Assembly (NCBI RefSeq): GCF_030285785.1
Contig: NZ_CP127247.1
Coordinates: 3,247,501-3,311,500, forward strand
Reading direction: 5' to 3'
Length of the DNA: 64,000 nucleotides
DNA from: Parasedimentitalea psychrophila
Lineage (GTDB): Bacteria; Pseudomonadota; Alphaproteobacteria; Rhodobacterales; Rhodobacteraceae
The translations under genes and the position numbers were made by a program. The notes under the pieces were generated by a model that ran no database searches, was not told where the DNA came from, and worked only from the letters and a program-made list of their open reading frames with translations. This document shows, one piece after another, positions 51,930-62,207 of the stretch. How positions within the stretch are numbered: position 1 is the first letter of the stretch; each line of letters begins with the position of its first letter.

Positions 51930-52727
51930 ATGAACGCCCAAAGCACTGATTTTGACGTGCCATTCTATCAGCCGGTTGGCAATGAATGTGCCTTGTTTGA
52001 AACAGCCCATACCAACGGTTTGCCCCTTCTTTTGAAGGGGCCGACCGGCTGCGGCAAAACCCGGTTTGTCGAACACATGGCGGCGCGCAGCGGCCGCAAG
52101 CTATACACTGTCGCCTGCCACGATGATCTGTCGGCGGCGGATCTGATTGGCCGCTATCTGTTGCGCGGCGGCGAAACCGAATGGGTTGACGGGCCATTGA
52201 CCCGGGCGGTGCGCGAAGGCGCCATCTGTTACCTGGACGAGGTGGTCGAGGCGCGCAAGGATGTCACCGTGGTGTTGCATCCGCTGACCGACAACCGCCG
52301 CACCCTGATGGTGGATCGCACCGGCGAAGAACTGCAGGCGCCCAAAGGCTTTATGCTGGTTGCCAGCTATAACCCCGGCTATCAGAGCGTGCTGAAGCGG
52401 ATGAAACCCTCAACCCGGCAGCGCTTCCTGTCGGTGTCGTTTACCTTTCCGGATGCCGCAACCGAAACGGTTGTTGTCACCCGCGAAAGCGGTCTGGACG
52501 AGGCGCGTGTCAAGCCTCTGATCCGGCTGGCGGGCCATATCCGGGCGCTGTCTGGCATGGATCTGGAGGAGGGGGTCTCGACCCGGCTGCTGATCTATGC
52601 GGCACAGCTGATCGCCAGCGGCATGGGTCTTGAGCAGGCGCTGCAGGCGGCGATTGTTGAACCACTGACAGATGAGCCGGATGTTCAGACCGCCCTGCGC
52701 GATCTGATCTCCGTGGTATACGGATAG
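51930..52727 (+). CDS. norQ: NorQ/CbbQ family AAA+ ATPase
   Basis: An ATPase that, with NorD, inserts the non-heme iron into or otherwise activates NorB. Walker A is LLLKGPTGCGKTRF near residue 34 and Walker B AICYLDEVVEAR near 98; SYNPGYQ is the sensor segment. GGAGAG ahead of ATG 51930 favours it over GTG 51924. Related in function to the MoxR gene at 10548. Confidence 0.94.
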   Translation: MNAQSTDFDVPFYQPVGNECALFETAHTNGLPLLLKGPTGCGKTRFVEHMAARSGRKLYTVACHDDLSAADLIGRYLLRGGETEWVDGPLTRAVREGAICYLDEVVEARKDVTVVLHPLTDNRRTLMVDRTGEELQAPKGFMLVASYNPGYQSVLKRMKPSTRQRFLSVSFTFPDAATETVVVTRESGLDEARVKPLIRLAGHIRALSGMDLEEGVSTRLLIYAAQLIASGMGLEQALQAAIVEPLTDEPDVQTALRDLISVVYG

Positions 52728-52732
52728 CATAA

Positions 52733-54640
52733 ATGGCCCTTCACCCGCTTGATCTGATGGACCCCGAGGAAGCAATCGGCAACCTCTGGCATGATTACGC
52801 CAGCTCCATGGGGGCGCAGCCGCGCTTTGCGCAGGCGGCGGTGCAATTGTCCGATCTCCGGCCCAGCCTGGTGCTGTTGTTCCGGGCGCTTGGCGGCGAG
52901 GCCTCGGTGGAGATCGGCGAGGCCGCCGCCCTGCGCTCACATCACCGGCAATCGGTGGCGCGCAAGCTGGGCAACCGGGGCGAGCTGCTGTTTGTGCCGC
53001 GCTTTGACGGCGAACGCCTTAGCCTGCCGCCGGTGATGGATGTCTTTCCGGAAGCTGCGATGAACCGGGCGGCCTATTTCTGGCTGGTCGCGCTGGCCGC
53101 GACCCGGCCCAACCTGCCTGCGGTATCTGGCTGCGGCTGTCTGCACGATCACGCCCAGATCGAGGCGATGGCGCAGGCCGCCGATCTGGCGTTTCAACGC
53201 TGCCCGGGCTTGCGCGGCGCCTATCAGCGGATGTGCAGCTTTATTCTGGTGACCCGGCCCAAACTGATGTTGCCCCGCGAAGAGGCCCGGCTTGAAGCTG
53301 CCATTCGTGACCAGCTGAACAGTCCGCAGGCGCAGGTGATAGATATTCCCGCACCGCAGCAGAGCCCCAAAAGCTATCTGCCCTTTACGCCGGTGCCGAT
53401 CTGGTTGTCGTTGTCGGCGCCCGGATCCGGTGCCAGTGCGGGCGAGGAAGAAGAGGCGAATAATTCTGGCCCGCCGCCCGTTGCCGCGACCAGCAACCGC
53501 AAAATGGCGGCGCGCGAGGACCGCGACGAGGCCAACCGCAAGGACAGTCTGATCTTCCACCGGTTTGAATCGATCCTGTCCTGGGTCGAAAGCATGAACC
53601 TGAACCGCTCGATCGATGACGACAAGAACCCGGACGCGCAAAAGGCGGCGGATGATATGGACAAGATCATCCTGTCGCGCCACGACGACAAAAAGGCCGC
53701 CACCCGGCTGCGGATGCACCTGGATCTGGCGCCGGCGGATGCCGACCACGAGCGCCTGTCCGGGGTGTTTACATATCCCGAATGGGACCACCGCAAACGT
53801 CTCTATATGCCGGACCACACCCGGGTGCTGGAGGCGGATGCCGATGCGGACGCGCCGCAGGCGCTTACCCCGGATCCGCGCCAGATGCGGGCGGTGCGCC
53901 GCCAGTTTGAGGCGCTGCGGCCGCGCCGGATTCTGCGGCCACGCCAGATTGAGGGCAGCGAGCTGGACCTGGATGCGCTGATCTCGGCGCGGGTGGACCT
54001 AAAGGCGGATGGCACCGCCAGCGATAGGATCTACCAAAGCATGCGCCAGATAGAGCGCGATCTTTCGGTGGGCTTTCTGTTGGATACCTCACGCTCGACC
54101 GAGGCCTCGGTGGGCGATGCCACGGTGCTTGATATCGCCCGCGAGAGTCTGGTGGCGCTGGCAGGTGGCATTGATGCCAGCGGTGACCGGCTGGGCATCT
54201 GGGGCTTTTCCTCGCTGCGCCGCGACCGGGTTTTTGTGAAGAAATGCAAGGGCTTTGATGCGCCGATGTCGCCAGAGGTCAGCCGCAAGATCTGCGGGCT
54301 GACCCCCTGCCACTACACCCGGCTTGGCGCCGCCATCCGCCACAGCACCGCGATGCTGGAGCAGGAACCCTCGAGCCGCAAACTGCTGCTGGTGCTGACC
54401 GATGGCAAACCCAATGATCTGGACCACTACGAGGGCATCCACGGCATTGAGGACAGCCATATGGCAGTGCGCGAGGCGCGCAGCCTGGGCCATGTTGTGC
54501 ATGGAATTGTCATAGATCAAGACGGCCAGGACTGGTTTGCGCGTATCTTTGGGCGGGCCGGGTTCACACTGCTGCCCGATCCAACCCGGTTAAGCCGGGC
54601 ACTGCCGCAAATCTATCGTTGCCTCACTCAGGAGACCTGA
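52733..54640 (+). CDS. norD: NorD, VWA-domain activator of nitric oxide reductase
   Basis: The 635-residue protein has a helical N-terminal half, a Ser/Gly/acidic linker near residue 230, and a C-terminal VWA domain with an intact metal motif VGFLLDTSRSTEA (DxSxS) near residue 450 and LVLTDGKPND near 555. It partners NorQ. A 59-residue gene follows one base after its stop. Confidence 0.94.
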   Translation: MALHPLDLMDPEEAIGNLWHDYASSMGAQPRFAQAAVQLSDLRPSLVLLFRALGGEASVEIGEAAALRSHHRQSVARKLGNRGELLFVPRFDGERLSLPPVMDVFPEAAMNRAAYFWLVALAATRPNLPAVSGCGCLHDHAQIEAMAQAADLAFQRCPGLRGAYQRMCSFILVTRPKLMLPREEARLEAAIRDQLNSPQAQVIDIPAPQQSPKSYLPFTPVPIWLSLSAPGSGASAGEEEEANNSGPPPVAATSNRKMAAREDRDEANRKDSLIFHRFESILSWVESMNLNRSIDDDKNPDAQKAADDMDKIILSRHDDKKAATRLRMHLDLAPADADHERLSGVFTYPEWDHRKRLYMPDHTRVLEADADADAPQALTPDPRQMRAVRRQFEALRPRRILRPRQIEGSELDLDALISARVDLKADGTASDRIYQSMRQIERDLSVGFLLDTSRSTEASVGDATVLDIARESLVALAGGIDASGDRLGIWGFSSLRRDRVFVKKCKGFDAPMSPEVSRKICGLTPCHYTRLGAAIRHSTAMLEQEPSSRKLLLVLTDGKPNDLDHYEGIHGIEDSHMAVREARSLGHVVHGIVIDQDGQDWFARIFGRAGFTLLPDPTRLSRALPQIYRCLTQET

Positions 54641-54641
54641 A

Positions 54642-54821
54642 ATGATCCGCCTTTATACCCTTATCGCAGCGTTCCTGCTGCCCGCCCAGGTCTGGGCCGA
54701 GGCCTATAACCGGCCCGTGCCGCAGGCCCAAAGCGCCACCGCCGAGTTCTGGTTCTTCATGGCCTCGCTACTGCTGGTCGGCGCCCTGGTCACCGTGGGC
54801 TGGCTGGTCCACAAAAGATGA
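54642..54821 (+). CDS. Small signal-anchored protein at the end of the nor operon (NnrT/NorF-like)
   Basis: Translation from ATG 54642 gives 59 residues: a signal-peptide-like start (LYTLIAAFLLPAQVWAEA), a short polar stretch NRPVPQAQSATAE, and a C-terminal membrane helix FWFFMASLLLVGALVTVGWL ending VHKR. GGAGA lies just before the ATG inside the norD end. Its place at the end of norCBQD resembles the small NorF or NnrT genes of other denitrifiers; I favour NnrT-like but cannot confirm it. Confidence 0.75.
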   Translation: MIRLYTLIAAFLLPAQVWAEAYNRPVPQAQSATAEFWFFMASLLLVGALVTVGWLVHKR

Positions 54822-54861
54822 CCCGTGGGCTGTCCGAATGCGGATATGATAATGCGGGGCC

Positions 54862-55344
54862 TTATGTCGTTTCCCAAGGTGGTATATAAAACGACGCCTT
54901 TATCCGGTCCATCACCACAGTGGTTTTGAAGCCTTTGATATCTGGGTTATTGTATAGAAAACTACGGGTGAATTCCTCGTATTCTTCCATGTCTTTGACA
55001 CTGACGATGAGGATGAAATCATTGTCTCCGGTCACGTAATAGGCGCTCATCACGACCGGCTCTCGGCGGACGGATTTCTTGAAATGATCTATGATGTCAG
55101 AGCGTTCGCGCTCCAATGTGACGGCGATCATCATCGTCAGAGAGCGGCCAACGGCGGCGCCGGAAACGATAGCGACCTCAGCCTCGATCACCTTTTCACT
55201 GCGCAGCCGGTTTAGCCGCCGCTGTGTCGAGGTGGGCGAGAGGCCGATTTTCTCGGAGAGTTGGGCGGATGTCAGCTGATTGTTGAGCTGCACTTCATGG
55301 AGAATTTTTCGATCGAAATCGTCCAGCTTGAACATAATCTTCAT
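54862..55344 (-). CDS. Lrp/AsnC family regulator (DoeX-like)
   Basis: An N-terminal helix-turn-helix (LTSAQLSEKIGLSPTSTQRR, residues about 22-41) precedes a RAM ligand-binding domain (PVVMSAYYVTGDNDFILIVSV). Divergently placed 153 bases from doeA, it matches DoeX, which controls ectoine breakdown and senses pathway intermediates in other bacteria. ATG 55344 chosen over 55374; 55335 is also possible. Confidence 0.88.
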   Translation of the reverse strand: MKIMFKLDDFDRKILHEVQLNNQLTSAQLSEKIGLSPTSTQRRLNRLRSEKVIEAEVAIVSGAAVGRSLTMMIAVTLERERSDIIDHFKKSVRREPVVMSAYYVTGDNDFILIVSVKDMEEYEEFTRSFLYNNPDIKGFKTTVVMDRIKASFYIPPWETT

Positions 55345-55497
55345 GGCTCGTTGTTTTTTGCATATTTTACCCACGTCTTTCGAGCGTTTGCGTTATTTTT
55401 GCAAGCCGTATCGGTACGATGCGGGACTGAATCCATTTGCATCACGGCCTGAACGTTGCAGTGTTAAATGTGAAAACAACGACTTGGAGATCGCCTG

Positions 55498-56679
55498 ATG
55501 ACCACTTCTAATCTTCCCTTCGGGCTGGACGAATATGACGCCCGATTGGCCAAGGTCCGTGCCGCGATGGAACAAGCCGACTGCGATGTCCTGGTGGTGA
55601 CTGACCCGGCCAATATGGCCTGGTTGACCGGCTATGACGGTTGGTCGTTTTACGTGCATCAAGCGGTCATTGTTGGCCCCTCCGGCCCGCCGCTCTGGTG
55701 GGGGCGCGCGATGGATGCATTGGGGGCGTTGCGGACGGTCTATATGCAGTCTGAGGCGGTCTTTGGCTATGAAGACACTTTCGTCCAGAACCCGGACAAG
55801 CATCCGATGGAAGATCTGGCGCGGCTGTTGGCGGCGCAGGGCTGGGCAGGTGCGCGCATCGGGCTGGAGATGGATAATTACTATTTCACCGCCGCTGCCT
55901 ACATGTCACTGGTGCAAGAACTACCCGATGCCAAATGGGTGAATGCCAATGTGTTGGTGAACTGGCAGCGGGCGGTCAAAAGCCCGACTGAGATCACCTA
56001 TATGCGTCGTGCGGCAAAAATCGTCGAGAATATGCACGCCACAATTCTGGACCGTGCAGAACCCGGCATGAAGAAGAACCACCTGATCGCGGAAATTTAT
56101 CACGCGGCGATAACCGGTGTTGACGGGCATTGGGGGGATTATCCTTCGATTGTGCCGCTGGCCCCCTCGGGCAAGGATGCCACGGCGCCGCATCTGACCT
56201 GGGATGACAGTGAGTTGCAGGCGGGCGAGGCGACGTTCTTTGAAATCGCTGGCGTCCACCGGCGCTATCACGCTCCGCAATCGCGCACCCTGTTCTTTGG
56301 CGAGCCACCTGCGAAATACCGCGCCGCCGAGGCGGCGGTGATCGAGGCAGTGGCAGCTGGAATGGAGCAGGCAAAACCGGGGAATTTTGCCGAAGACATT
56401 TCCAATGCGTTTAACGCCACGCTGAACAAGCTGGGGTTTGAGAAAGACAGTCGCTGTGGCTATCCCATTGGCCTGTCCTATCCGCCGGACTGGGGCGAGC
56501 ATACTTTTTCGCTGCGCCGCGATGACAAGACGGTTCTTGAACCGGGGATGACTTTTCACTTCATGCCTGCGCTTTGGCTGGATGATGGCGGCATTGAGAT
56601 AACTGAGCCGGTTCTGATCACTGAAACCGGGGCGGAAAACCTGTGCTCAACCCCGCACGGGTTGATGGTGAAAGGCTAA
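55498..56679 (+). CDS. doeA: Ectoine hydrolase
   Basis: DoeA opens the ectoine ring to N-acetyl-diaminobutyrate. The 393-residue protein has the creatinase/M24 two-domain layout: an N-terminal domain with DVLVVTDPANMAWLTGYDGW and a pita-bread C-terminal domain with GHWGDYPSIVPLAPSGKDATAPHL and YPPDWGEHTFSLRRDD. It is followed by doeB after 3 bases. The Lrp-type regulator lies divergently upstream. Confidence 0.93.
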   Translation: MTTSNLPFGLDEYDARLAKVRAAMEQADCDVLVVTDPANMAWLTGYDGWSFYVHQAVIVGPSGPPLWWGRAMDALGALRTVYMQSEAVFGYEDTFVQNPDKHPMEDLARLLAAQGWAGARIGLEMDNYYFTAAAYMSLVQELPDAKWVNANVLVNWQRAVKSPTEITYMRRAAKIVENMHATILDRAEPGMKKNHLIAEIYHAAITGVDGHWGDYPSIVPLAPSGKDATAPHLTWDDSELQAGEATFFEIAGVHRRYHAPQSRTLFFGEPPAKYRAAEAAVIEAVAAGMEQAKPGNFAEDISNAFNATLNKLGFEKDSRCGYPIGLSYPPDWGEHTFSLRRDDKTVLEPGMTFHFMPALWLDDGGIEITEPVLITETGAENLCSTPHGLMVKG

Positions 56680-56682
56680 GTC

Positions 56683-57699
56683 ATGCGGGATTCATCCATA
56701 TCATTGACGGTTGATTTGAATGCGGATGGCGTTTCGCATGGCTTCATGCGCTTGCCCTACAGCCGCGACGACAGTGCCTGGGGATCGGTGATGATCCCCA
56801 TTACTGTGGCGAAAAATGGCGATGGCCCCACAGCCTTGTTGACCGGGGCCAATCACGGCGACGAGTATGAAGGGCCCTTGGCGCTGACCGCGTTGGCCTC
56901 GACCATTGACGTGGCTGAGTTGACCGGGCGCGTCATCATTGTGCCGTTCATGAACATGCCTGCTTTTTCGGCAGGCACGCGCACCTCGCCGATAGATGCG
57001 GGCAATATGAACCGGGTGTTTCCCGGGCGGCCAGATGGCACGGTGACGGAAAAGATCGCGGATTATTTCCAGCGGTATCTGTTGCCGCTGGCCGATGTTG
57101 TGCTGGATTTCCATTCCGGCGGAAAAACCCTGAACTTCCTGCCATTTGCGGCGTCACATGTGTTGGCGGACAAGGAGCAGGAGGCGCGCTGTAGTGCCGC
57201 CCGGGATGCGTTCAATGCTCCGTACTCGATGCTCATGCTCGAGATAGACAGCGCCGGAATGTATGACGACGCAGTTGAAGCCCTGGGCAAAACCTTTGTC
57301 ACCACAGAACTGGGCGGGGCAGGGACCAGCACCCCTGAAACTGTTGCCATCGCCCGTAAGGGCCTGCGCAACCTGTTGATCCATGCCGGCATTATGCAGG
57401 GCGAAATGCAGCTGTCGCCCAGCAGGCATCTGGTTCAGGATGATGACAACTGTTTTCACTTTTCGCCGATTGGCGGAATGATCGAATACACCACAAACCT
57501 TGGTGGCCCCGTTGCAAAGGGCGATGTGCTTGCACGTATTTGGGACACCACCCGTACCGGGGTGCCCCCCTTGGACATTTACTCAAAAATGGATGGCCTA
57601 CTGGCGGTCCGGCACACTTATGGCCTGATCCAGCCCGGCGATTGTTTGGCGGTTCTGGCACAGGAAGACAAAAAGGAAAATAAACTTGCTGACCAATGA
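56683..57699 (+). CDS. doeB: N-acetyl-L-2,4-diaminobutyrate deacetylase
   Basis: DoeB removes the acetyl group left after ectoine ring opening. It belongs to the aspartoacylase/AstE zinc family: GANHGDEYEGPLAL near residue 50 gives the His-x-x-Glu ligands, DFHSGG near 142 the third His, and TELGGAGTSTPE a later catalytic Glu region. It overlaps the aminotransferase gene by 14 bases. Confidence 0.92.
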   Translation: MRDSSISLTVDLNADGVSHGFMRLPYSRDDSAWGSVMIPITVAKNGDGPTALLTGANHGDEYEGPLALTALASTIDVAELTGRVIIVPFMNMPAFSAGTRTSPIDAGNMNRVFPGRPDGTVTEKIADYFQRYLLPLADVVLDFHSGGKTLNFLPFAASHVLADKEQEARCSAARDAFNAPYSMLMLEIDSAGMYDDAVEALGKTFVTTELGGAGTSTPETVAIARKGLRNLLIHAGIMQGEMQLSPSRHLVQDDDNCFHFSPIGGMIEYTTNLGGPVAKGDVLARIWDTTRTGVPPLDIYSKMDGLLAVRHTYGLIQPGDCLAVLAQEDKKENKLADQ

Positions 57700-59056
57700 T
57701 CAACTTGCCCAATGGGATCGTGAAAACTTCTTTCATTCCTCCACTCACCTTGCCCAACACGCCCGCGGTGAGACCCCGACACGGGTGATCAAAAGCGGCG
57801 AGGGTGTTTATATCGTCGATCGGGATGATCGCAAAATGCTGGATGCATTTGCCGGGCTGTATTGCGTCAATGTGGGCTACGGCCGCACTGAAATCGCCGA
57901 GGCGATCTCAAAGCAGGCGCACGAGTTGGCCTATTATCATTCCTATGTGGGTCACGGCACCGAGGCATCCATCACCCTGTCGAAAATGATTTTGGACCGC
58001 GCCCCGGACAACATGTCCAAGGTCTATTTTGGTCAAAGCGGCTCGGATGCCAATGAAACCAACATCAAGCTGGTCTGGTATTACAACAACATTCTGGGTC
58101 GGCCAAAAAAGAAGAAAATCATCTCGCGCTGGCGTGGCTATCATGGCTCGGGCCTGATGACCGGATCCCTGACCGGGCTGGAGCTGTTCCACAACAAATT
58201 CGACCTGCCGCTGTCTCAGGTGGTACATACCGAAGCGCCGTATTACCTGCGCGGTGCCAAGCCGGGCATGTCCGAGGAAGAGTTCTCGGCCGATTGTGCG
58301 ACCAAGCTGGAAGAGATGATCCTTGCTGAAGGGCCAGATACCGTTGCGGCATTCATTGGTGAACCGGTGCTGGGAACGGGTGGCATTGTGCCGCCTCCGG
58401 CTGGCTATTGGGCTGCCATTCAGGCGGTTTTGAAGAAGTATGACATCCTGTTGATTGCCGATGAAGTGGTGTCCGGGTTTGGCCGCCTTGGCTCGATGTT
58501 TGGCGCAACTCACTATGGGATCGAAGCTGATCTGATCACCATTGCCAAGGGTCTGACCTCGGCCTATGCGCCGCTGTCTGGTTCGATTGTGTCCGACAAA
58601 ATGTGGAAAGTGCTAGAGCAGGGCACCGACGAAAATGGTCCCATTGGCCATGGCTGGACCTATTCGGCCCACCCAATCGGTGCGGCGGCTGGTGTTGCCA
58701 ACCTGAAGCTGATTGATGAAATGGGGCTGGTTGAGAACTCTGCCACCACAGGGGCCTATCTGTTGGAGCAACTAACGGCGGCCTTTGGCGATCATCCATA
58801 TGTGGCGCAGGTGCGCGGCGAAGGTCTGATGTGTGCGATCGAATTTGCCGAGACCAAGTCGCCTCTGGGGTTCTTTGATCCGGCCAAAAAGGTTGGCTAT
58901 GCCATTTCGGCGGCGATGGCCAAGCGCAATGTGATCGCCCGCGCGATGCCCCAGGGCGACATCATCGGATTTGCCCCGCCGCTGTGCATTACCCCGGCAG
59001 AAGTGGATCAGGTGGTATCTGTCTGCAAAGAGGCCGTGTCCGAAGTGCTCGGCTAA
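57686..59056 (+). CDS. doeD: Class III aminotransferase of ectoine catabolism (diaminobutyrate transaminase)
   Basis: A PLP-dependent class III transaminase; the Schiff-base lysine is Lys288 in TIAKGLTSAYAPLSG, and the phosphate-binding part is FGQSGSDANETNIKL. In the Doe pathway it converts 2,4-diaminobutyrate to aspartate semialdehyde. The start is a TTG at 57686 behind AAGGAAAA, overlapping doeB; family-like MLTNDQLAQWDRENFFH begins there. The semialdehyde dehydrogenase (doeC) is not adjacent. Confidence 0.88.
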   Translation: MLTNDQLAQWDRENFFHSSTHLAQHARGETPTRVIKSGEGVYIVDRDDRKMLDAFAGLYCVNVGYGRTEIAEAISKQAHELAYYHSYVGHGTEASITLSKMILDRAPDNMSKVYFGQSGSDANETNIKLVWYYNNILGRPKKKKIISRWRGYHGSGLMTGSLTGLELFHNKFDLPLSQVVHTEAPYYLRGAKPGMSEEEFSADCATKLEEMILAEGPDTVAAFIGEPVLGTGGIVPPPAGYWAAIQAVLKKYDILLIADEVVSGFGRLGSMFGATHYGIEADLITIAKGLTSAYAPLSGSIVSDKMWKVLEQGTDENGPIGHGWTYSAHPIGAAAGVANLKLIDEMGLVENSATTGAYLLEQLTAAFGDHPYVAQVRGEGLMCAIEFAETKSPLGFFDPAKKVGYAISAAMAKRNVIARAMPQGDIIGFAPPLCITPAEVDQVVSVCKEAVSEVLG

Positions 59057-59062
59057 CCGTGC

Positions 59063-59099
59063 AACGGCCCATGTCAGAACCAGTCTGATTTGGGCCGTT
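59063..59099. terminator. Long hairpin after doeD
   Basis: AACGGCCCA (59063-59071) pairs with TGGGCCGTT (59091-59099), and an inner TCAGA/TCTGA continues the stem around a short loop. It sits between convergent doeD and the response regulator; a T-run is lacking. Confidence 0.65.
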
Positions 59100-59151
59100 C
59101 ACCATCGTAGTGGTGATACATAGAAGACTGAAACCTGGAATATTGACTGAG

Positions 59152-59877
59152 TCAGGCAATTTTGGTTGTCGTGGCTGCCAGTTTGTAGCCTGATCCATGC
59201 ACCGTCAAAATGACGCTGGATGTATCGTCATCAGCCATTAATTTGCGCCGCAGCCGTGCGATATGGGCATCAATGGCGCGGTCGGTGGCGGTGAGTGAGT
59301 TGCCGTAGATCAGGTCCATGATCCGGTCGCGCGTCAAGACGTCGCCTGCGGCGTCCGCCAGCGCCTTGGCCAGCGCAAATTCGGTGCTGGTCAGCCCCAG
59401 ATCCAAGCCATCCGATATCCGCTTGGCTTTGGACTTCAGAATGTCCAATTCGATGTTCTCAAACCTGAGCCAGCGTGCCGCGGCGGTGTCCCTGGCCGGG
59501 CTTGCCGTCAGACTGACCCGGCGCCGCAGCACAGAGCGAACCCGGGCCAGAAGTTCGCGCGGCTCATAGGGTTTGGTCATGTAATCGTCGGCGCCGACTT
59601 CCAAGCCGATGATCTTGTCAAACACCTCATCCCGCGCCGTCAGCATGATGATTGGCACTGCCGAGCTCTTGCGGATCTCACGGGTGACATCCAGCCCGTC
59701 ATCGTCCGGCAGGTTCAGGTCCAGAATAATCAGGTCAAATTGGTGTTTTTGAAGTTCAGCAAAAACGCGCTTGGCGGTATTGGCGATGGTTGCGCGATAG
59801 CCGTGCTTTCTGAAGAACCGTTCCAGAAATGCGGTCAGCTGGCTGTCGTCATCGACAACGAGAACGTGCTCGGTCAT
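59152..59877 (-). CDS. OmpR-family response regulator
   Basis: The receiver domain has the acidic pocket VVDDDSQ near residue 8, phospho-acceptor Asp53 in LIILDLNLP, and the conserved Lys in YMTKPYEPRELLARV; the C-terminal winged helix ends DRAIDAHIARLRRKLM and VHGSGYKLA. AGGAG before ATG 59877 fixes the start. It is divergent from the hybrid kinase, 72 bases apart, and likely its partner. Confidence 0.92.
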   Translation of the reverse strand: MTEHVLVVDDDSQLTAFLERFFRKHGYRATIANTAKRVFAELQKHQFDLIILDLNLPDDDGLDVTREIRKSSAVPIIMLTARDEVFDKIIGLEVGADDYMTKPYEPRELLARVRSVLRRRVSLTASPARDTAAARWLRFENIELDILKSKAKRISDGLDLGLTSTEFALAKALADAAGDVLTRDRIMDLIYGNSLTATDRAIDAHIARLRRKLMADDDTSSVILTVHGSGYKLAATTTKIA

Positions 59878-59949
59878 GCGCGGCTCCTGATTGCTACAGA
59901 GGTGATAACGGGCCTTGTAGTGAGTGACAATGACATCCAAAACTATACC

Positions 59950-62160
59950 ATGGATACAGAGATATATCTCTCTCGGCAGATCTGGCCCCGTATGATCGCC
60001 GGTGCCGCTGTGGTTCTGATCTTGGGAACCGTTGTCTTGGGCGGGGTGCTGGGGCTGCAGAGCCGGCGGCAGTTTGTTGAGATCCATTCCAGTTGGGGCA
60101 CCTATTCCGGCGCTGCCGAGCGCAAGGGGATACTGATTGGCTCATTGCGCGCCCATTTGGGATTCGGTGGCATCATCCACAATTTCAAGAATTACGTATT
60201 GCGTCAGGACCGGGTTTATCTGGTCGAGGCGCGCGCCCAGATTGGCCAGTTTTACGCGGTGGTCGAAGAGTTCAAGCAACTGGAGATTGATGCCGAGGAA
60301 AAGGCGGCGCTGGCTGTCGTTTTGAGCACCATACGGGTGTATGAAGCGCGACTGGATATTGCGACCCATGCCGCTGGCAAAGGTTGGAGTGCGGCGCAGA
60401 TTGATACTTTGGTGCGGGTTGATGACCGGGCGGCCATTGCGGCGCTGGCCACATTGGAGGCCAACTGGGAGGCGATCCAGCTGGCGTCGCGCAGCCGCAT
60501 CGAAGCGGCTGTGCTGCAGGGGCAGCAATTGATCCAGATTGGCTTTGTCTCGATTTTGGCGCTGTCACTGGCCTCGGTCATTATTGCCGGAATGATATAC
60601 TTTCTGGTGCAGAATCTACATAGGGCGCAGTCGCTGCTGGCGCTGGAACTGGGTGAACGCCGCCGGTTGCAACGCTCTGAAAGCCAGTTGACCACTGCGG
60701 TTGAACAAAGCCCTGCAACAATCGTGATCACCGACACCGATGCGCGCATTCAATATGTGAACCGGAAGTTTGAAACCCTGTCCGGCTGGAACCGGGATGA
60801 GGTTCTGGGAGAGACACCGGGTTTTTTGCAATCGGGCAGAACCTCCAATGGGACCTATGCCAACCTGCGGCAGCGATTGTTGGCCGGAGACAGCTGGTCC
60901 GGGGTGTTTCTGAACCGAAAGAAAAATGGCTTGGAGTATTGGATTGATACGACAATATTACCGCTGATGGCGGCGGATGGCACCATTCAGAGCTTTATCG
61001 CCACCGGCGAAGATGTCACCGAGCAACGCCATGCAAGGGATCAGGTGGTGCGGGCGCAAAAGCTGGAGGCGGTGGGGCAGCTGTCGGGCGGTATTGCGCA
61101 TGATTTCAACAATATTCTAACGACAATCATTGGCTCGGCTCATCTGGCTGGCTTGGATGCCGACGAAGGCAGTGATCTGGCTGGCGAGATCGAACAGATA
61201 GATATTGCGGCGCGCCGGGCGCAGAATCTGGTGCGCGAGTTGCTGACTTTTGCGCGGCGCGAGCCCGGCCAGCTGAAAGCCGTCGATCTGAGTGAGATTG
61301 CCCGCGAGGTGACGCGGTTGATGCGGGCCTCTATGCCGCCGACAATTAAGCTCAACTGCGCCAGATCCGCGCCCGTCGTGGTGCTGGGCGACCCGACCCA
61401 CCTGCATCAAATTGTGATGAACCTGTGCCGGAATGCGCTAGAGGCCATCGGAGCAGACGACGGCATAATTACAGTTTCATTTTCGTCCGTTGACACCCCG
61501 ACTGGCTTGCCTCAACGCGACGGCGGTTGGGTGCAGCTGCAAGTGCATGACAACGGCTCGGGGATGAGTGAGGAAACCCGGTCACATTTGTTCGAGCCGT
61601 TCTTCACCACCAAACCACTGGGCAAAGGCTCGGGGCTTGGTCTGGCGGTGGTCTACGGGCTGGTGCAGGACATGGGCGGGCAGATCTCGGTCGACAGTCA
61701 GCGGGGAGACGGAAGCTGTTTTTCGATCCTGTTGCCCGGCAGCTCGGAACAGGCCCTGTCCGAAGCGAAGGCACGTGGGGATTTGCCGCGTGGCAGTGAA
61801 ACCATCATGCTGGTGGACGATGATATCGAGATTTCCGGAACCTTCCGGCGGGTATTGTTGCGGTTGGGCTACCGGGTCGAGGCATTTTCATCGCCGGTTG
61901 TCGCATTGGAGCGATTCAAGCAGAAGCCAGACCGGTTCGATATCATTCTGTCGGACCTGATGATGCCCGAGTTGAGTGGAGAGGCGCTGGCGACCTCAAT
62001 CCGTGGGATTCGGCCTGACATTCCGATCCTGTTTTGCTCAAGCTATAAGCTGGATGGGATTTCGGTTCCGGGGGGGCTGCCACAGGTGCTGGACAAGCCG
62101 GTCGATCCCGCACAGCTGGCGCATTTCCTGCGCCAACTTCTGGATGATGTGAATAGTTGA
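59950..62160 (+). CDS. Membrane-bound hybrid sensor histidine kinase with PAS and C-terminal receiver
   Basis: Order of domains: transmembrane helix 1 ([20 protein letters not shown], about 17-36), a helical periplasmic sensor, helix 2 ([20 protein letters not shown], about 197-217), a PAS domain ([20 protein letters not shown]), a HisKA domain with His384 in [11 protein letters not shown], an ATPase domain ([26 protein letters not shown]) and a receiver with Asp669 in [10 protein letters not shown]. The C-terminal receiver and the separate regulator suggest two outputs. A GTG at 59920 is an alternative start. Confidence 0.9.
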   Translation: MDTEIYLSRQIWPRMIAGAAVVLILGTVVLGGVLGLQSRRQFVEIHSSWGTYSGAAERKGILIGSLRAHLGFGGIIHNFKNYVLRQDRVYLVEARAQIGQFYAVVEEFKQLEIDAEEKAALAVVLSTIRVYEARLDIATHAAGKGWSAAQIDTLVRVDDRAAIAALATLEANWEAIQLASRSRIEAAVLQGQQLIQIGFVSILALSLASVIIAGMIYFLVQNLHRAQSLLALELGERRRLQRSESQLTTAVEQSPATIVITDTDARIQYVNRKFETLSGWNRDEVLGETPGFLQSGRTSNGTYANLRQRLLAGDSWSGVFLNRKKNGLEYWIDTTILPLMAADGTIQSFIATGEDVTEQRHARDQVVRAQKLEAVGQLSGGIAHDFNNILTTIIGSAHLAGLDADEGSDLAGEIEQIDIAARRAQNLVRELLTFARREPGQLKAVDLSEIAREVTRLMRASMPPTIKLNCARSAPVVVLGDPTHLHQIVMNLCRNALEAIGADDGIITVSFSSVDTPTGLPQRDGGWVQLQVHDNGSGMSEETRSHLFEPFFTTKPLGKGSGLGLAVVYGLVQDMGGQISVDSQRGDGSCFSILLPGSSEQALSEAKARGDLPRGSETIMLVDDDIEISGTFRRVLLRLGYRVEAFSSPVVALERFKQKPDRFDIILSDLMMPELSGEALATSIRGIRPDIPILFCSSYKLDGISVPGGLPQVLDKPVDPAQLAHFLRQLLDDVNS

Positions 62161-62207
62161 CGCCCCAGTTAACCGTCCAGTTATCCGTCCGGCGATCCGG
62201 GGTGGTC

